Part shown: in pieces, positions 15,368-24,915 of the stretch
Numbering within the stretch: the first letter of the stretch is position 1
Layout: the number at the start of each line of letters is the position of its first letter
Assembly (NCBI GenBank): GCA_963642885.1
Contig: CAVIJI010000020.1
Location: 1-35,138, forward strand
Direction: 5' to 3'
Source of the DNA: UMGS1696 sp963642885
GTDB lineage: Bacteria > Bacillota > Clostridia > Oscillospirales > CAG-272
DNA: 35,138 nt
Position numbers and translations under genes: made by a program
Notes under the pieces: generated by a model
Told to the model about the DNA's origin: nothing
Databases searched by the model: none
The model's input: the letters and a program-made list of their open reading frames with translations, nothing else

Positions 15368-16636
15368 ATGAATATTATAGTAATAGGATCGGGCGGACGT
15401 GAACACGCCATTATCAAAAAGCTCAGCGAAAGCAAGGAAATAGATAAAATTTACGCACTTCCCGGAAACGGAGGAATGACCGAGGCGGAATGTGTGTCTA
15501 TCGGTGCAAAGGATATTCCGTCCGTAGTGGAATTCGCCGAGAAGAATAATATCGGATTCGCCGTGGTCGCGCCCGATGACCCGCTGGTGCTCGGAATGGT
15601 CGACGCACTCGAGGATAAGGGAATACCGTGCTTCGGTCCCGCAAAAAATGCGGCTATCATCGAAGGAAGCAAGGTTTTCTCGAAAAATCTTATGAAAAAG
15701 TACGGCATTCCCACGGCATCTTACGAAACCTTCGACAAAATCGAAGACGCAAAGAAATATATCGAAAACGCTCCGATGCCGATAGTAATCAAGGCCGACG
15801 GTCTGGCTCTCGGCAAGGGCGTACTGATTTGCCAAACAAGAGAAGACGCCGTAAACGCTCTGCATGAGATAATGGAAGAGAAAATGTTCGGTGAAAGCGG
15901 TAGTCATGTTGTTATAGAGGAGTTTTTAGAAGGTCCCGAGGTATCGGTTCTTTCGTTTACGGACGGAAAAACCGTTAAACCCATGGTATCATCGATGGAC
16001 CACAAAAGAGCAGGCAATAATGATACGGGGCTGAACACAGGCGGCATGGGTACCATAGCACCCAATCCCTACTATACTGACGAGATTGCCGAAAGATGCA
16101 TGAAGGAAATATTCATTCCGACAATAAACGCCATGAATAATGAGGGCAGAACATTCAAGGGCTGCTTATATTTCGGTCTTATGATTACCAAAGACGGTCC
16201 GAAGGTTATCGAATACAACTGTCGTTTCGGCGATCCCGAAACTCAGGTTGTTCTTCCCCTCCTCGACACGGATTTGTTTACGATAATGAAAGCGGTACAT
16301 GACGAAAAGCTTGCCGACATCGATATCAAATGGAAAAACGCCTCCGCATGCTGCGTAATCAAAGCATCAAAGGGCTATCCCCAAAAATATGAGACGGGAT
16401 TCGAAATTAAGCTGCCCGAGCAAACAAAGCATAATGCCGACATTTTCATCGCAGGTGCGAAATTAAAGGATGAACATCTCGTTACATCCGGCGGAAGGGT
16501 TTTAGGTGTCACCGCGGTTGCGCCTACCCTCGAACAAGCCGTTAAAAACGCATACGAGGCGGCGGCTGACGTAAAATTCGACAACGAATACATGAGAGAC
16601 GATATCGGTGCGAAAGCGCTTGCTTACAAGGAGTAA
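15368..16636 (+). CDS. purD: Phosphoribosylamine-glycine ligase
   Basis: PurD joins glycine to phosphoribosylamine with ATP, giving GAR. It has 422 residues. The N-terminal GSGGREHAI, the ATP-grasp loop KADGLALGKGV, MDHKRAGNNDTGLNTGGMG and the metal-binding NCRFGDPETQVVLP are all in place. AGGAG lies 8 bases before the ATG at 15368. The ribosome-binding site of purL lies across its stop codon, which suggests coupled translation. Confidence 0.96.
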   Translation: MNIIVIGSGGREHAIIKKLSESKEIDKIYALPGNGGMTEAECVSIGAKDIPSVVEFAEKNNIGFAVVAPDDPLVLGMVDALEDKGIPCFGPAKNAAIIEGSKVFSKNLMKKYGIPTASYETFDKIEDAKKYIENAPMPIVIKADGLALGKGVLICQTREDAVNALHEIMEEKMFGESGSHVVIEEFLEGPEVSVLSFTDGKTVKPMVSSMDHKRAGNNDTGLNTGGMGTIAPNPYYTDEIAERCMKEIFIPTINAMNNEGRTFKGCLYFGLMITKDGPKVIEYNCRFGDPETQVVLPLLDTDLFTIMKAVHDEKLADIDIKWKNASACCVIKASKGYPQKYETGFEIKLPEQTKHNADIFIAGAKLKDEHLVTSGGRVLGVTAVAPTLEQAVKNAYEAAADVKFDNEYMRDDIGAKALAYKE

Positions 16637-16640
16637 TTTG

Positions 16641-19600
16641 ATGGTATATAGAATTTATGTTGAAAAAAGACAGGGACTCACTGTTGAGGCCGATGCTCTG
16701 AAAAATGATATTAATTCATTTCTCGGTATAAAAAGTGTTGATCATGTACGTTTTCTGAACCGTTATGATGTTGAAAACATAACTTCCGAGCTTTTCGAAT
16801 ACGCTAAAACCACTGTTTTTTCGGAACCTCAGGTTGACATCACATATGACAATATAGATATCGGTGAAAATGACACGATTTTTGCCGTTGAATATCTCCC
16901 CGGTCAATACGATCAAAGAGCTGACTCGGCATCACAGTGCATCCAGATTATATCTCAGGGCAACCGACCTCTCATTCGCACGGCTAAGGTCTATATTCTC
17001 TCCGGCAACATCGGCAGTGATGACCTCGATAAAATCAAAAAATATGTAATCAACCCCGTAGAAGCAAGAGAAGCATCACTTGAACCGAAGGAAACTCTCG
17101 AAGCCGTATACGATGTACCGTCCGATGTAGCGGTACTCGAAGGCTTTAACGAGCTTGACGACAACGGTCTCGCAGCATTCATAGATAAGTACGGTCTTGC
17201 TATGGATAAGGATGACCTGCGCTTCACTCGCGAGTACTTCAAAAAAGAAGGACGAGCACCCACGATGACGGAAATCAGAATGATAGACACATATTGGTCC
17301 GATCATTGCCGTCATACAACATTCCTCACAACAATCGACAGCGTTAAGTTCGACGATCCCTTACTCGAGGAAGCGTACAATCGTTATAAAAATATACGCC
17401 ATTCGTTGGGACGTGACAACAAGCCCGTAAATCTCATGGATATCGCCACAATCGCAGTACGCGAACTCAAAGCCGAGGGCAAGCTTAACAAGCTCGATGA
17501 ATCCGAGGAAATCAACGCTTGTACCGTGAAAATAGATGTCGATGTTGACGGAAGCACCGAAAAATGGCTTCTCCTCTTCAAAAACGAAACACATAACCAC
17601 CCGACCGAAATAGAACCCTTCGGCGGTGCCGCAACATGTATAGGCGGCGCGATTCGTGACCCCCTGTCCGGACGTTCTTATGTATACGGTGCTATGAGAG
17701 TAACAGGTGCGGGCGACCCCACAAAACCGATTGAAGAAACACTCGAAGGTAAACTTCCGCAGAAAAAGCTTGTCACAACCGCCGCCGCAGGCTACTCGTC
17801 ATACGGCAACCAAATAGGACTCGCAACAGGACAGGTCAGCGAAATCTACCACCCCGGTTATGTGGCAAAGCGTATGGAAATCGGTGCCGTAATCGCAGCC
17901 GCACCCGAAAAGTATGTCAGACGCGAGTGCCCCATTCCCGGTGATATTGTAATTTTGCTCGGCGGCAAAACAGGTCGCGACGGCTGCGGCGGAGCTACGG
18001 GTTCTTCGAAGTCCCATAATCTTCATTCCCTCGAATCCTGCGGTGCCGAGGTACAGAAGGGTAACGCTCCCGAAGAAAGAAAGCTGCAGAGACTGTTCCG
18101 CAATCCCGAAGCTTCCCTTCTCATAAAGAGATGCAACGACTTCGGTGCCGGCGGCGTCTCGGTCGCCATCGGTGAGCTTGCGGACGGACTTAAAATCAAT
18201 CTCGACCGCGTTCCTAAAAAATACGACGGTCTCGACGGAACCGAGCTCGCAATCAGTGAATCACAGGAAAGAATGGCTGTCGTTGTAGCTAAGGAAGATG
18301 TGGATAAGTTTATCGCTCTCGCAGACAGCGAAAACCTCGAAGCAACCGTAGTGGCGGAAGTCACTGAGGAAAAACGTCTTACCATGTCCTGGCGCGGAAA
18401 AACCATCGTAAATCTTTCACGTGAATTTCTTAATTCAAACGGTGCGGAAAAGCATATCGACATTGCTCCCGCGCACACACAGAATTATACAAAAGAAATT
18501 CCGACCGATTTTACCGAAGGCTACACCTCTCTCGTTAAAAATCTCAATGTTTGCTCGCAAAGAGGACTTTCGGAAAGATTCGATTCGACTATCGGTGCGG
18601 GCACCGTTATGATGCCGTTCGGCGGTAAATATCAGGAAACACCGTCACAGGCAATGGTCAATAAAATCTCCGTTGAAAACCACGATACAACAACTGTTTC
18701 CCTCATGGCTTGGGGATACAACCCCTTTATTGCGGAAAAAAGCCCTTATCACTCCGCATATCTCGCAGTAGTAGAATCGATTTCGAAGCTTATCGCCTCA
18801 GGTGCAAAGTTCGAGGATGTTTATCTTACATTCCAGGAATACTTTGAAAAGCCTAAAAATTCTCCCGAAAGATGGGGCAAGCCTCTCGCTTCACTTCTCG
18901 GTGCGTTGAATGCTCAGCTTGATTTGGGCGTAGGTTCTATCGGCGGCAAGGACTCGATGAGCGGTTCGTTTGAATCACTCGATGTTCCTCCGACATTGGT
19001 TTCCTTTGCAGTAACGACAGACAAAATCGGCAATATTATCTCTCCCGAATTCAAAAAAGCCGGACATAAAGTTGTCCTTCTCTCACCCGAATACAACGAA
19101 AACGGACTTCCTTCGGCATCTTCTCTTATAGATAATTACAACACTGTTCACAAGCTTATAGAAGACGGTCATGTGTTCTCGGCATATACCACAGTTTACG
19201 GCGGCGTGGCCGAGGCTGTAATGAAAATGTCCATCGGCAACAATATCGGATTCAAATTCGAGGACAATACGTCATTAAGCGATATTTTCGGATACAAATA
19301 CGGCTCTTTCCTTCTCGAGTGTGACGAAACTGTATCTGTAGGACAGATTATCGGATATACCGCAGATGGCGGTAAGCTCTCACTCGGCAATGAATCGCTT
19401 GCACTTGACGAACTCAAAAAATCTTACGATACAGTCCTCGAAGGTGTATATCCCGTAAACGCAAAAACTCAGAACAACAGCGAAAAGGTCGAAACAATCC
19501 GTGCCGAAAATTCCGTACGTTCGTATTCCGCCGAAAAATTCGCACGTCCCAAGGTGCTTATTCCCGTATTCCCCGGCACAAACTGCGAATACGATACGGC

Positions 19601-20342
19601 AAAGGCTCTCACAAAAGCCGGTTTTGATGCCGAAACAGTTATAATCCGCAACCTTACATCAGCTGCGGTAGCCGAAAGTGTGGAATACTTCGCCAAAGCG
19701 GTTGCGAACGCGCAGGTTATATTTATTCCCGGCGGTTTCTCGGGCGGAGACGAACCGGACGGAAGCGGCAAGTTTATCACCGCGTTCTTCCGCAACGGTG
19801 CCGTAAAGGAAGAAACAAACAATCTGTTGAAAATCCGCAAGGGTCTGATGTGCGGTATATGCAACGGTTTTCAGGCTATAGTCAAGCTCGGTCTTGTTCC
19901 GTTCGGTGAAATAGTGGACACTGATGAAAACTGCCCGACACTTACATTCAACAAAATCGGACGTCACCAATCCCGTATTGTTCACACGAGAATCGCATCC
20001 AATATGTCTCCCTGGCTTGCGAAAACTTCCGTCGGTGATGTTTATAATGTTGCCATCTCTCACGGTGAGGGCAGATTTATCGCAAACGACGAAGTCTTAA
20101 GTTCTCTTAAGTCAAACAGTCAGATTGCCACTCAGTATGTTGACTTAAGCGGAAATGCCACTATGGATATCAACTTCAACCCCAACGGTTCTTCCCTCGC
20201 AATAGAAGGAATCACTTCTCCCGACGGCAGAGTTCTCGGTAAAATGGGCCACACAGAGCGTTATAATCCCGGTCTGTATGTAAATGTTCCCGGTCAGTAC
20301 GATATGAAGTTATTCGAAGCCGCAGCCGAATACTTCAGATAA
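16641..20342 (+). CDS. purL: Phosphoribosylformylglycinamidine synthase, single chain
   Basis: This enzyme turns FGAR, glutamine and ATP into FGAM. The 1,233-residue chain joins a PurS-like N-terminal region, two PurM-like synthetase halves and a C-terminal class I glutaminase, instead of separate PurS, PurL and PurQ. DTYWSDHCRHTTF and NETHNHPTEIEPFGGAATCIGG mark the synthetase. GTNCEYDTAKAL, FIPGGFSGGDEPDG, the nucleophile Cys of GICNGFQ and the His-Glu of SHGEGRF mark the glutaminase. The ATG at 16641 follows AAGGAG by 8 bases; a longer in-frame extension into purD is not supported. It is the Clostridia-type fused form and the last gene of the purine operon. Confidence 0.96.
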   Translation: MVYRIYVEKRQGLTVEADALKNDINSFLGIKSVDHVRFLNRYDVENITSELFEYAKTTVFSEPQVDITYDNIDIGENDTIFAVEYLPGQYDQRADSASQCIQIISQGNRPLIRTAKVYILSGNIGSDDLDKIKKYVINPVEAREASLEPKETLEAVYDVPSDVAVLEGFNELDDNGLAAFIDKYGLAMDKDDLRFTREYFKKEGRAPTMTEIRMIDTYWSDHCRHTTFLTTIDSVKFDDPLLEEAYNRYKNIRHSLGRDNKPVNLMDIATIAVRELKAEGKLNKLDESEEINACTVKIDVDVDGSTEKWLLLFKNETHNHPTEIEPFGGAATCIGGAIRDPLSGRSYVYGAMRVTGAGDPTKPIEETLEGKLPQKKLVTTAAAGYSSYGNQIGLATGQVSEIYHPGYVAKRMEIGAVIAAAPEKYVRRECPIPGDIVILLGGKTGRDGCGGATGSSKSHNLHSLESCGAEVQKGNAPEERKLQRLFRNPEASLLIKRCNDFGAGGVSVAIGELADGLKINLDRVPKKYDGLDGTELAISESQERMAVVVAKEDVDKFIALADSENLEATVVAEVTEEKRLTMSWRGKTIVNLSREFLNSNGAEKHIDIAPAHTQNYTKEIPTDFTEGYTSLVKNLNVCSQRGLSERFDSTIGAGTVMMPFGGKYQETPSQAMVNKISVENHDTTTVSLMAWGYNPFIAEKSPYHSAYLAVVESISKLIASGAKFEDVYLTFQEYFEKPKNSPERWGKPLASLLGALNAQLDLGVGSIGGKDSMSGSFESLDVPPTLVSFAVTTDKIGNIISPEFKKAGHKVVLLSPEYNENGLPSASSLIDNYNTVHKLIEDGHVFSAYTTVYGGVAEAVMKMSIGNNIGFKFEDNTSLSDIFGYKYGSFLLECDETVSVGQIIGYTADGGKLSLGNESLALDELKKSYDTVLEGVYPVNAKTQNNSEKVETIRAENSVRSYSAEKFARPKVLIPVFPGTNCEYDTAKALTKAGFDAETVIIRNLTSAAVAESVEYFAKAVANAQVIFIPGGFSGGDEPDGSGKFITAFFRNGAVKEETNNLLKIRKGLMCGICNGFQAIVKLGLVPFGEIVDTDENCPTLTFNKIGRHQSRIVHTRIASNMSPWLAKTSVGDVYNVAISHGEGRFIANDEVLSSLKSNSQIATQYVDLSGNATMDINFNPNGSSLAIEGITSPDGRVLGKMGHTERYNPGLYVNVPGQYDMKLFEAAAEYFR

Positions 20343-20353
20343 AAAATCGAATT

Positions 20354-20402
20354 AATAGCTCTGAATGATAAGAAATGTTTATCATTCAGAGCTATTTTTA
20401 TT
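20354..20402 (+). terminator. Intrinsic terminator of the purine operon
   Basis: AATAGCTCTGAATGATAA (20354-20371) pairs perfectly with 20379-20396 in an 18-bp stem with a 7-base loop, followed by TTTATT. Confidence 0.93.
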
Positions 20403-20410
20403 AACCTGAC

Positions 20411-20439
20411 TTGACAATTAATTAATACATTGCTATAAT
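20411..20439 (+). promoter_or_regulatory. Consensus promoter of the lipoprotein phosphoesterase gene
   Basis: Perfect TTGACA (20411-20416) and TATAAT (20434-20439) boxes with exact 17-base spacing, plus an extended TGC before the -10. Transcription would begin near 20446, about 60 bases before the start codon. I see no clear operator. Confidence 0.9.
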
Positions 20440-20505
20440 TAATCTCGGTGATTGTTTAAATGTCACGCAATTTATAAACACTATATTATGTACGGGATGA
20501 AGAAA

Positions 20506-22443
20506 ATGAAAAAAATAATTACATTGTTCCTTGCCGTATCGCTTGTGTGCGGTGTCCTTTCATCGTGTGAAAGCAAAACCGAGCAAGAAACCATTGAAGT
20601 CGAATCGGAGAGTATCTCCGAAACGGTTGAGGCAGAAAAAAACGAAACCGTCGAAACAAATGAAATTCAAGAAAGTGATGAGACTATGGATGAAACAAAC
20701 GCTCTTGTAAAAGAAGCTTTGAACATGAAGCACACTCTTCGTTTTAACGAAGACGGAACATTTAAGATTTGTGTGTTTTCCGATGTTCATGCCGACACAA
20801 CCCTTTCCGGACAAACAGTTAAGGCAATCGAAGCCGTACTTAGTGTGGAACAACCTGATTTTGTGCTTTTTAACGGGGATCTCCACGCAAGTCCCGAGAC
20901 TGTCGAGGATTTGGAAGTAACCGCATACAAAATGACAAAGTACTGTGTTGAGCATCAGATACCGTGGTCTCACGTTTACGGAAACCATGATGACGATGAC
21001 GGCGGTATTTCGCTTGAAGAACAGCAGAAGGTTTACGAGGCTATCGACTACTGTTTATCCAAAAAAGGCGACGATAATATCCACGGTGTAGGCAATTACG
21101 TTCTTCCGATTCTTCGTTCCGACAGTGATGATATCGCGTTCAACATCTTCGCTTTGGATTCACACAGCTATCTTTCTAAGCAATATTCCAAGCTCAGCGC
21201 TCAGGTAAACGCGGTCGACAAACATACTTATCCCGCATCTCAGTATGGCTTTGTTCAGTTCGACCAGATAAATTGGTACTATAATACATCAACAGCACTG
21301 GAAGAATATGCGGGTCATAAAATTCCCGCCGTTATGTGCTTCCATATTCCCGTTCCCGAATACAATGTAGTAGCAAACAATCTTAGGAAACTCGGTGCCG
21401 ACGGAGTGGCAAACGAAGGTGTATGTGCACCTGAAGTGAATTCGGGTATGTTTATGGCTGCATATGAACGCGGTGACGTAAAAATGTTTGTATCCGGCCA
21501 CGACCATATTAATGATTTCTGCGGTGAATACTGCGGCATCAAGCTCGCGTATGACGGCAACATAGGTTTCCAGACATATTACAATGAAAGCAATATGGGA
21601 TGCAGAGTTATCGAGATAAACCAGGATGACCCGTGGAACTTTACCACAAGAATGTCATATCTGAGTGATATTCCGAACTGGAACGCAAGAACAGATGTTG
21701 AAATCAAGGAAAGCACTGTCGGAAGCGCTCCGTTTAACGGTGACTTGTTAAATGCCGAAACCGATTCTCTTACTGAAGCAACAAAGAGCGTTTTAAAACT
21801 GTTCGATTTATCCAAGGTAGACGGTAACTACTACAGCTCGGGATTCGACTGCGGCTCACCGTCGGAAGGAGCGGATATCTCTCTTACCGATGGAAAAGGA
21901 TTTGAAGGCTCAAAGGCTTATTCGATAGTAAAAGAAAAGAATAAAGTAAACAGTGAATTTACACTTTATCTTCCCGAAACGGTAAAACTCGGTGATGCGG
22001 AATATCTTCGTGTGTGGGTTGACTTTACGGATATCGACTTCAGAAAAGCTTCATTCGGTTTTGTGACCGAAGACGGCTGTCTGTACAGAACAGACGAAAA
22101 GGATAACTACGACGGATATATTGACCTGTATTATCTGCCCGAAGGCGAAAGCAAGTGGCAGGTTTACTCTCATGGTACTGACGGATGCTTCGGTGTAGCT
22201 CAGTCGTCACCCGTTAAGAACTTCAAGGGATGGCTTGCAGTGCCCGTATCCGATTTCCTCGCATGGTCGGGCTCGGACAGTCGCTTCTCATCAATCGCGG
22301 GTAGTGCTCCCACAGCGGACAGTGTCATTGCGGGTATTTACTTCTACTTCGACTTTAACAGTGAAGATATGCTCGGAAAGACGTTCTATATGGATGAGTT
22401 CGGTCTTGTTAAGGCTTACGAGCAATTCGATTCCATTCAATAA
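20506..22443 (+). CDS. Secreted lipoprotein with calcineurin-like metallophosphoesterase domain
   Basis: The protein of about 645 residues is probably anchored outside the membrane. MKKIITLFLAVSLVCGVLSSC is a lipoprotein signal peptide with lipobox LSSC and Cys21. A Glu/Thr/Ser-rich linker follows to about residue 70. The metallophosphoesterase domain (about 85-340) shows SDVHAD (Asp93, His95), NGDLH (Asp125), GNHD (160-161), the His of CFHIPVPE and SGHDH, so both metal sites look complete. From about residue 410 to the end is a beta-rich region with WVDFTDID, WLAVPVSDF and FYMDEFGLV, resembling jelly-roll carbohydrate-binding modules. The start at 20506 is chosen for its signal peptide and upstream GGGATG; 20497 is possible. 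The substrate is unknown; phosphodiesters, phosphomonoesters or cell-surface glycans are all possible. It forms its own transcription unit. Confidence 0.87.
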   Translation: MKKIITLFLAVSLVCGVLSSCESKTEQETIEVESESISETVEAEKNETVETNEIQESDETMDETNALVKEALNMKHTLRFNEDGTFKICVFSDVHADTTLSGQTVKAIEAVLSVEQPDFVLFNGDLHASPETVEDLEVTAYKMTKYCVEHQIPWSHVYGNHDDDDGGISLEEQQKVYEAIDYCLSKKGDDNIHGVGNYVLPILRSDSDDIAFNIFALDSHSYLSKQYSKLSAQVNAVDKHTYPASQYGFVQFDQINWYYNTSTALEEYAGHKIPAVMCFHIPVPEYNVVANNLRKLGADGVANEGVCAPEVNSGMFMAAYERGDVKMFVSGHDHINDFCGEYCGIKLAYDGNIGFQTYYNESNMGCRVIEINQDDPWNFTTRMSYLSDIPNWNARTDVEIKESTVGSAPFNGDLLNAETDSLTEATKSVLKLFDLSKVDGNYYSSGFDCGSPSEGADISLTDGKGFEGSKAYSIVKEKNKVNSEFTLYLPETVKLGDAEYLRVWVDFTDIDFRKASFGFVTEDGCLYRTDEKDNYDGYIDLYYLPEGESKWQVYSHGTDGCFGVAQSSPVKNFKGWLAVPVSDFLAWSGSDSRFSSIAGSAPTADSVIAGIYFYFDFNSEDMLGKTFYMDEFGLVKAYEQFDSIQ

Positions 22444-22455
22444 TTTATCGGTATA

Positions 22456-22527
22456 AACAGCGTCGGCTGACTGATATCAATCCGCAATATCGGATATATA
22501 TCAAATCAGCCGATGCTGTTTTCTTAT
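22456..22527 (+). terminator. Intrinsic terminator after the lipoprotein gene
   Basis: AACAGCGTCGGCTGA (22456-22470) pairs with TCAGCCGATGCTGTT (22506-22520) with one wobble pair. The loop itself contains a second inverted repeat, TGATATCAATCCG with CGGATATATATCA, so the whole is a long two-part hairpin. TTCTTATT follows. Confidence 0.85.
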
Positions 22528-22548
22528 TTATTTAATTTTTCATTATAC

Positions 22549-22576
22549 TTGATTTCGCTGTTTTTTCGTGTATAAT
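22549..22576 (+). promoter_or_regulatory. Promoter of the FAD oxidoreductase gene
   Basis: TTGATT (22549-22554) and TATAAT (22571-22576) are 16 bases apart. Transcription would start near 22583, about 33 bases before the ATG at 22616. Confidence 0.7.
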
Positions 22577-22615
22577 ATTTACATAACCATGCTAAATTAT
22601 CGAAAGGAAACAGAA

Positions 22616-23899
22616 ATGCAAAACAAACAGTATGATGTAATAGTAGTCGGCGGCGGATTCACAGGCTGTGCTGCTGCGCTTGCCGCTGCACGAAACGGAA
22701 TGAAGGTTCTGCTTACGGATTCTTCGGGTTATCTCGGAGGTGCGGCTTCAAACAACCTTATCTATCCTTTCATGCCGTATGCCACAAGTGTTAAAGGTGA
22801 AGACGGCAAAAAGACAAAACAGTATTTGAGCAGCGGAATACTGTCGGAAATAATTGCAGACCTGAAGCAAGAAGGATACCAGACCAATGATGCCGATTTT
22901 CTGAATGAAGGATTAAAGCTCATTCTCGACCGCAAGATGACGGATGAGGGTATTGACGTTCTTTTCCACGCAACCTTATGCGGTGTAAATAAAATCGGTA
23001 TCCATATCGAATCGTTATCATTTGCGACAAAGTCAGGTGTGCTTGAATTTCACGCGAAAGAATTCATCGACTGCACGGGAGATGCGGATTTATGCTTCAT
23101 GAGCGGATGTAAAACCGTGCTCGGAAGACCTGCGGATTCTCTTTGTCAACCGATGACACTTTGCTTCAGAGTAATAAACGTTAACAAGCCCGAATTCTGG
23201 AAGCATATCGAAGAAATCAGAAAAGCACATAAGGAATGGCTTGACAGCGGAAAATTCTCAAATCCCCGCGAAGATATTCTTGTGTTCGACTATCCTACCG
23301 AAGGAGTGCTCCACTTTAACACAACCCGTGTTGTCAAGCTCAATCCCACCGACCCGTTTGATGTAACAAAAGCCGAGATGGAAGCAAGACGTCAGGTACA
23401 TGAGCTCATGAACTTCTTCCGTGAAATAAAAGCTCCCGGAATGGAAAAAGCAAGTGTTATGTATACTGCTCCCTCAATAGGTGTTCGTGAAAGCAGAATG
23501 CTGGATGGCGAATATGTACTTACAGGTGATGACCTTGTAGCATGTACCAAATTCGATGACGCGATAGCCGCGGGAAATTATGATATAGATATACATAATC
23601 CCGAAGGCTCGGGTACCAGCCATTACTATTTCAAGGAAGGTACATGGTATACCATTCCGTACCGTTCTCTTGTTCCGAAAAAGAGCGAATGCGACAATCT
23701 GCTTGTAGGCGGCAGATGTATATCGGTTAATCACGAGGCTCAGGCTTCCATAAGAATAATGCCTATTTGCTGTACAACAGGCGAGGCTGCAGGTGTGGGT
23801 GCGGCTGCCGCAATAAAATCAAATGTAAGTGTACAGGATACAGATATACATGAAATTCAGACAATCTTAAAGAATTCGGGAGCTTTCATAGGTATATAA
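22616..23899 (+). CDS. FAD-dependent oxidoreductase (FAD_oxidored family)
   Basis: A cytoplasmic flavoprotein of 427 residues from the ATG at 22616, 8 bases after AAAGGA. The dinucleotide-binding motif is YDVIVVGGGFTGCAAALAAARNG (first part at residues 6-17), followed by the conserved SSGYLGGAASN. The middle holds EFIDCTGDADLCFMSGC, the second FAD-contact motif, and the C-terminus has GGRCISVNHEAQAS, IRIMPICCTTGEAAG, which is typical of this family. Members oxidise or reduce small metabolites; the substrate cannot be told from sequence. The stop codon overlaps the ATG of the next gene by one base, so the two are translationally coupled. Confidence 0.85.
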   Translation: MQNKQYDVIVVGGGFTGCAAALAAARNGMKVLLTDSSGYLGGAASNNLIYPFMPYATSVKGEDGKKTKQYLSSGILSEIIADLKQEGYQTNDADFLNEGLKLILDRKMTDEGIDVLFHATLCGVNKIGIHIESLSFATKSGVLEFHAKEFIDCTGDADLCFMSGCKTVLGRPADSLCQPMTLCFRVINVNKPEFWKHIEEIRKAHKEWLDSGKFSNPREDILVFDYPTEGVLHFNTTRVVKLNPTDPFDVTKAEMEARRQVHELMNFFREIKAPGMEKASVMYTAPSIGVRESRMLDGEYVLTGDDLVACTKFDDAIAAGNYDIDIHNPEGSGTSHYYFKEGTWYTIPYRSLVPKKSECDNLLVGGRCISVNHEAQASIRIMPICCTTGEAAGVGAAAAIKSNVSVQDTDIHEIQTILKNSGAFIGI

Positions 23900-24435
23900 T
23901 GTATATTAGCGAAATTTACACAACACCGCCTACAGTATTTGAAAACGATACGGAAATGTTGATTTACAAGTACTTGACCGAAGCTGAAATAAGTTTTTCC
24001 AGAGTCGATACCGATCCGGCGATAAGCATGGATTTATGCCCGGAAATAGGTAATGCTCTCGGCTGTCCTATAGTAAAAACGATATTTTTATCAAATCGTC
24101 AATTGACATCGTTTTATGTTTACGTAACAACAGCCGAAAAGCATTTTTCAGCCAAAAAGTTCGGAGCCGATCTCGGTGTATCACGCGTGTCGTTTGCTCC
24201 CGAAAGCTTTCTCGAGGTCAAGCTCGGTACAAAAATCGGAGCGACAACTGCTCTTTCCGCACTCTCGCCTCTGTCGCATGATGTACGTTATGTTTTCGAT
24301 CCCGAAGCTGTAAGCGGTGAATGGTATGCCTGCTCCGACGGACGTTCCACGGGTTATATAAAAATACGCACAGCTGATTTATTAAATAAAATCATACCGT
24401 ATTCCGGACACATTTGCGAATTTATCGAAATGTAA
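23899..24435 (+). CDS. YbaK/PrdX-type aminoacyl-tRNA deacylase-like protein
   Basis: The 178-residue protein belongs to the YbaK/ProX fold of trans-acting editing enzymes, which hydrolyse mischarged tRNAs such as Ala-tRNA(Pro). The best match is the PrdX group: an N-terminal VDTDPAI segment, Lys60 in CPIVKTIFLSNR at the place of the conserved catalytic Lys, then SAKKFGADLGVSRVSFAPESFL and LGTKIGATTALSAL. It starts within the stop codon of the FAD oxidoreductase gene and is followed by a terminator. The link of an editing factor with a flavoprotein is unusual. PrdX is also known near proline reductase genes, but none is in this window. Confidence 0.82.
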   Translation: MYISEIYTTPPTVFENDTEMLIYKYLTEAEISFSRVDTDPAISMDLCPEIGNALGCPIVKTIFLSNRQLTSFYVYVTTAEKHFSAKKFGADLGVSRVSFAPESFLEVKLGTKIGATTALSALSPLSHDVRYVFDPEAVSGEWYACSDGRSTGYIKIRTADLLNKIIPYSGHICEFIEM

Positions 24436-24440
24436 AAAGA

Positions 24441-24482
24441 AAACTCATACCGCTTATAACGATCAACGGTATGAGTTTTTTT
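24441..24482. terminator. Terminator between convergent genes
   Basis: AAACTCATACCG (24441-24452) pairs perfectly with CGGTATGAGTTT (24467-24478), followed by seven T on the plus strand. It ends the FAD oxidoreductase unit; with only short A runs on its left it may also serve the convergent regulator gene. Confidence 0.88.
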
Positions 24483-24495
24483 CAACCAATAAGAC

Positions 24496-24822
24496 TTACT
24501 TCAACATCGATAAAAGTGCGCTGCGATCGCCTAAATAAACTTTATCGATAAAATCTTCCAAAGCGAATTTTCTGTATTCCTCACGGGAAATGAGCGGAGT
24601 ATAGCAGTTTGATCTTCCATCCTTGTTAACGGACACATAGCCTTTGATTTGAAGCCTTGTGATTAAAGTCAAAATCGTCGTGAGCTTGAGTCTTGTGAGT
24701 TCGGGATAACGCTTCATAATCAGACCTGCGGTAATGTTTTTTTCTCCGTCATAATACAAATCCCATATTGTCTGCATTATTTGAAGTTCGCTTTCGGGTA
24801 ATTTAATTATTGTGTCCTCCAT
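24496..24822 (-). CDS. BlaI/MecI-family transcriptional regulator
   Basis: A winged-helix repressor of 108 residues. The N-terminal part LPESELQIMQTIWDLYYDG, and LTRLKLTTILTLITRLQIKGYVSVNKDGRSNCYTPLISREEY, match the Penicillinase_R fold, including the recognition helix and wing. The C-terminus FALEDFIDKVYLGDRSALLSMLK is the short dimerisation tail. In the classic system a BlaR1/MecR1 sensor protease cleaves this protein; no such gene lies beside it. The start codon has a weak ribosome-binding site, with AAAGG 13 bases upstream. Its targets are not visible in the window apart from a possible site in its own promoter. Confidence 0.88.
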   Translation of the reverse strand: MEDTIIKLPESELQIMQTIWDLYYDGEKNITAGLIMKRYPELTRLKLTTILTLITRLQIKGYVSVNKDGRSNCYTPLISREEYRKFALEDFIDKVYLGDRSALLSMLK

Positions 24823-24915
24823 ATTGATACCGAAACCTTTATATCAACACATGATTTCGGCATACTCCTTTCCTTGTTGTAAGCCTTAAATGTATGTTAA
24901 ATTTCAAACATTGCA

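Noticed and set aside
16608..16640. ATG at 16608 as the purL start
   Set aside because: It lies inside the end of purD and has no ribosome-binding site, whereas AAGGAG stands 8 bases before the ATG at 16641.
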